This document shows positions 63,400 through 64,000 of a stretch of 64,000 nt of DNA, piece by piece. The notes under the pieces were generated by a model, which saw only the letters and a list, made by a program, of their open reading frames with translations, was not told the DNA's origin and did no database searches. Both the position numbers and the translations under genes were made by a program. Position 1 is the first letter of the stretch. Each line of letters starts with the position of its first letter. Origin of the DNA: Phaeobacter sp. A36a-5a. GTDB taxonomy: Bacteria > Pseudomonadota > Alphaproteobacteria > Rhodobacterales > Rhodobacteraceae. Location: contig NZ_JBBLYU010000001.1 in NCBI RefSeq assembly GCF_037911135.1, forward strand, positions 1,674,001-1,738,000, given 5' to 3'.

Positions 63400-63459
63400 G
63401 CCACCTTGTAGCAAGCAAAGCCTGTCATTTCATCCGCAAGCTTGCGCATCAGCCTGAAA

Positions 63460-63479
63460 ACGACCGTCCGAACGGTCGT
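63460..63479. promoter_or_regulatory. TetR-type palindrome between HODM-like gene and dddP
   Basis: ACGACCGT-CCGA-ACGGTCGT is a perfect dyad with 8-bp arms, about 70 bp upstream of dddP and 61 bp upstream of the HODM-like start. Its form is typical of TetR-family operators. Confidence 0.6.
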
Positions 63480-63547
63480 ATTTGGCAGCGACACCGGCGC
63501 AAGCCCCGCGCCACTTTGGACAGACCTGTCCAGAGATGGAGCCGGAG

Positions 63548-64000
63548 ATGAACGAGCACTACCGCGACACCCGCAAGATTGACCCCACGCGCGGCGCCAC
63601 CCTTGGCGACAATACGCCCAACGATCAGGACCGGGTCGAAATCGGCCCCACCCAACTGGCCTATCGCGAATGGGCCGCCGCAGGGTTGCAACTGCCTGAT
63701 CTTCAGGCGATGCGCCGCTACCGCTGGGAGCGGCTGACCCGGTTCATCAACGATCGCGACTACGGCGGCCTCCTGGTGTTTGACCCAATGAACATCCGCT
63801 ACGCCACCGACTCCACCAATATGCAGCTGTGGAACACCCATAACCCGTTTCGCGCACTCTTGATCTGCGCTGACGGCTACATGGTGATGTGGGACTACAA
63901 ACAGGCGCCTTTCCTCAGCGAATTCAACCCGCTGGTGCGCGAACAGCGCGCCGGGGCGGATCTGTTCTACTTTGATCGCGGCGACAAGGTGGATGTGGCG
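63548..64000 (+). CDS. dddP: DMSP lyase DddP, N-terminal part (runs off window)
   Basis: The first 151 residues read MNEHYRDTRKIDPTRGATLG, then NDQDRVEIGPTQLAYREWAA and NIRYATDSTNMQLWNTHNPF, followed by LVREQRAGADLFYFDRGDKV. This matches roseobacter DddP, a M24-peptidase-fold enzyme that cleaves dimethylsulfoniopropionate to dimethyl sulfide and acrylate. The metal-binding residues lie beyond the window. GGAG just upstream of the ATG supports the start. Confidence 0.92.
   Translation, partial: MNEHYRDTRKIDPTRGATLGDNTPNDQDRVEIGPTQLAYREWAAAGLQLPDLQAMRRYRWERLTRFINDRDYGGLLVFDPMNIRYATDSTNMQLWNTHNPFRALLICADGYMVMWDYKQAPFLSEFNPLVREQRAGADLFYFDRGDKVDVA

Overview
This window is chromosomal DNA of a marine alphaproteobacterium, almost certainly a member of the Roseobacter group (Rhodobacteraceae; Ruegeria/Phaeobacter/Leisingera-like). 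The evidence is the high GC content, a complete RcGTA-type gene transfer agent cluster next to cysE, an L-cysteate sulfo-lyase locus, the start of a DddP-type DMSP lyase gene, and bL9 and bS6 proteins with long C-terminal tails. Species assignment is inference.

Layout. 1-6236: TRAP transporter genes (dctM partial, dctQ, dctP), two LysR regulators, cuyA (L-cysteate sulfo-lyase) and cuyZ (YeiH-type putative sulfite/sulfate exporter), which read as an organosulfonate uptake and desulfonation locus. 6237-15500: an accessory island bounded by an 80-bp inverted repeat (67/80 identical). It carries a frameshifted tyrosine recombinase, a relic of a YoeB-type toxin, a relic of a transposase C-terminus, a Crp/Fnr-type regulator, several small uncharacterised proteins and a second HflK/HflC-like pair. 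15538-16353: cysE. 16653-31542: a full GTA structural cluster on the minus strand (g1 to g15 plus g3.5 and g10.1 and a small downstream gene). It has an intrinsic terminator between g2 and g3 and a palindrome upstream of g1.

31833-39806: cell-envelope and fatty-acid synthesis genes (mltG, fabF, acpP, fabG, fabD), interleaved with a PilZ-domain membrane protein and a divergent HisA paralogue. 39993-44198: a cytochrome b561-YceI fusion, an MFS transporter, a second YceI, and a small membrane protein preceded by a perfect CtrA-type box. 44805-46038: rpsF-rpsR-rplI. 46895-54007: a lipoprotein lytic transglycosylase, a CpdB-type nucleotidase, an RTX protein with an unrecognised N-terminal domain, trigger factor and a porin. 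54366-60903: an HBM-type chemoreceptor, tRNA-Leu(UAG), nnr (NAD(P)H-hydrate repair, with a G/C-rich palindromic element inserted in frame), and glnB-glnA behind an NtrC-like site. 61110-64000: two proteins of unknown function, a HODM/DUF3445 haem oxidase-like protein, and divergently the 5' end of dddP behind a TetR-like palindrome.

Most of the window is core genome in tight, convergent or translationally coupled operons with clear intrinsic terminators. The most unusual parts are the Crp/HflKC-like island module with its boundary repeats, the terminator inside the GTA operon, the HisA paralogue with an altered catalytic Asp, and the repeat element that has become coding sequence inside nnr.
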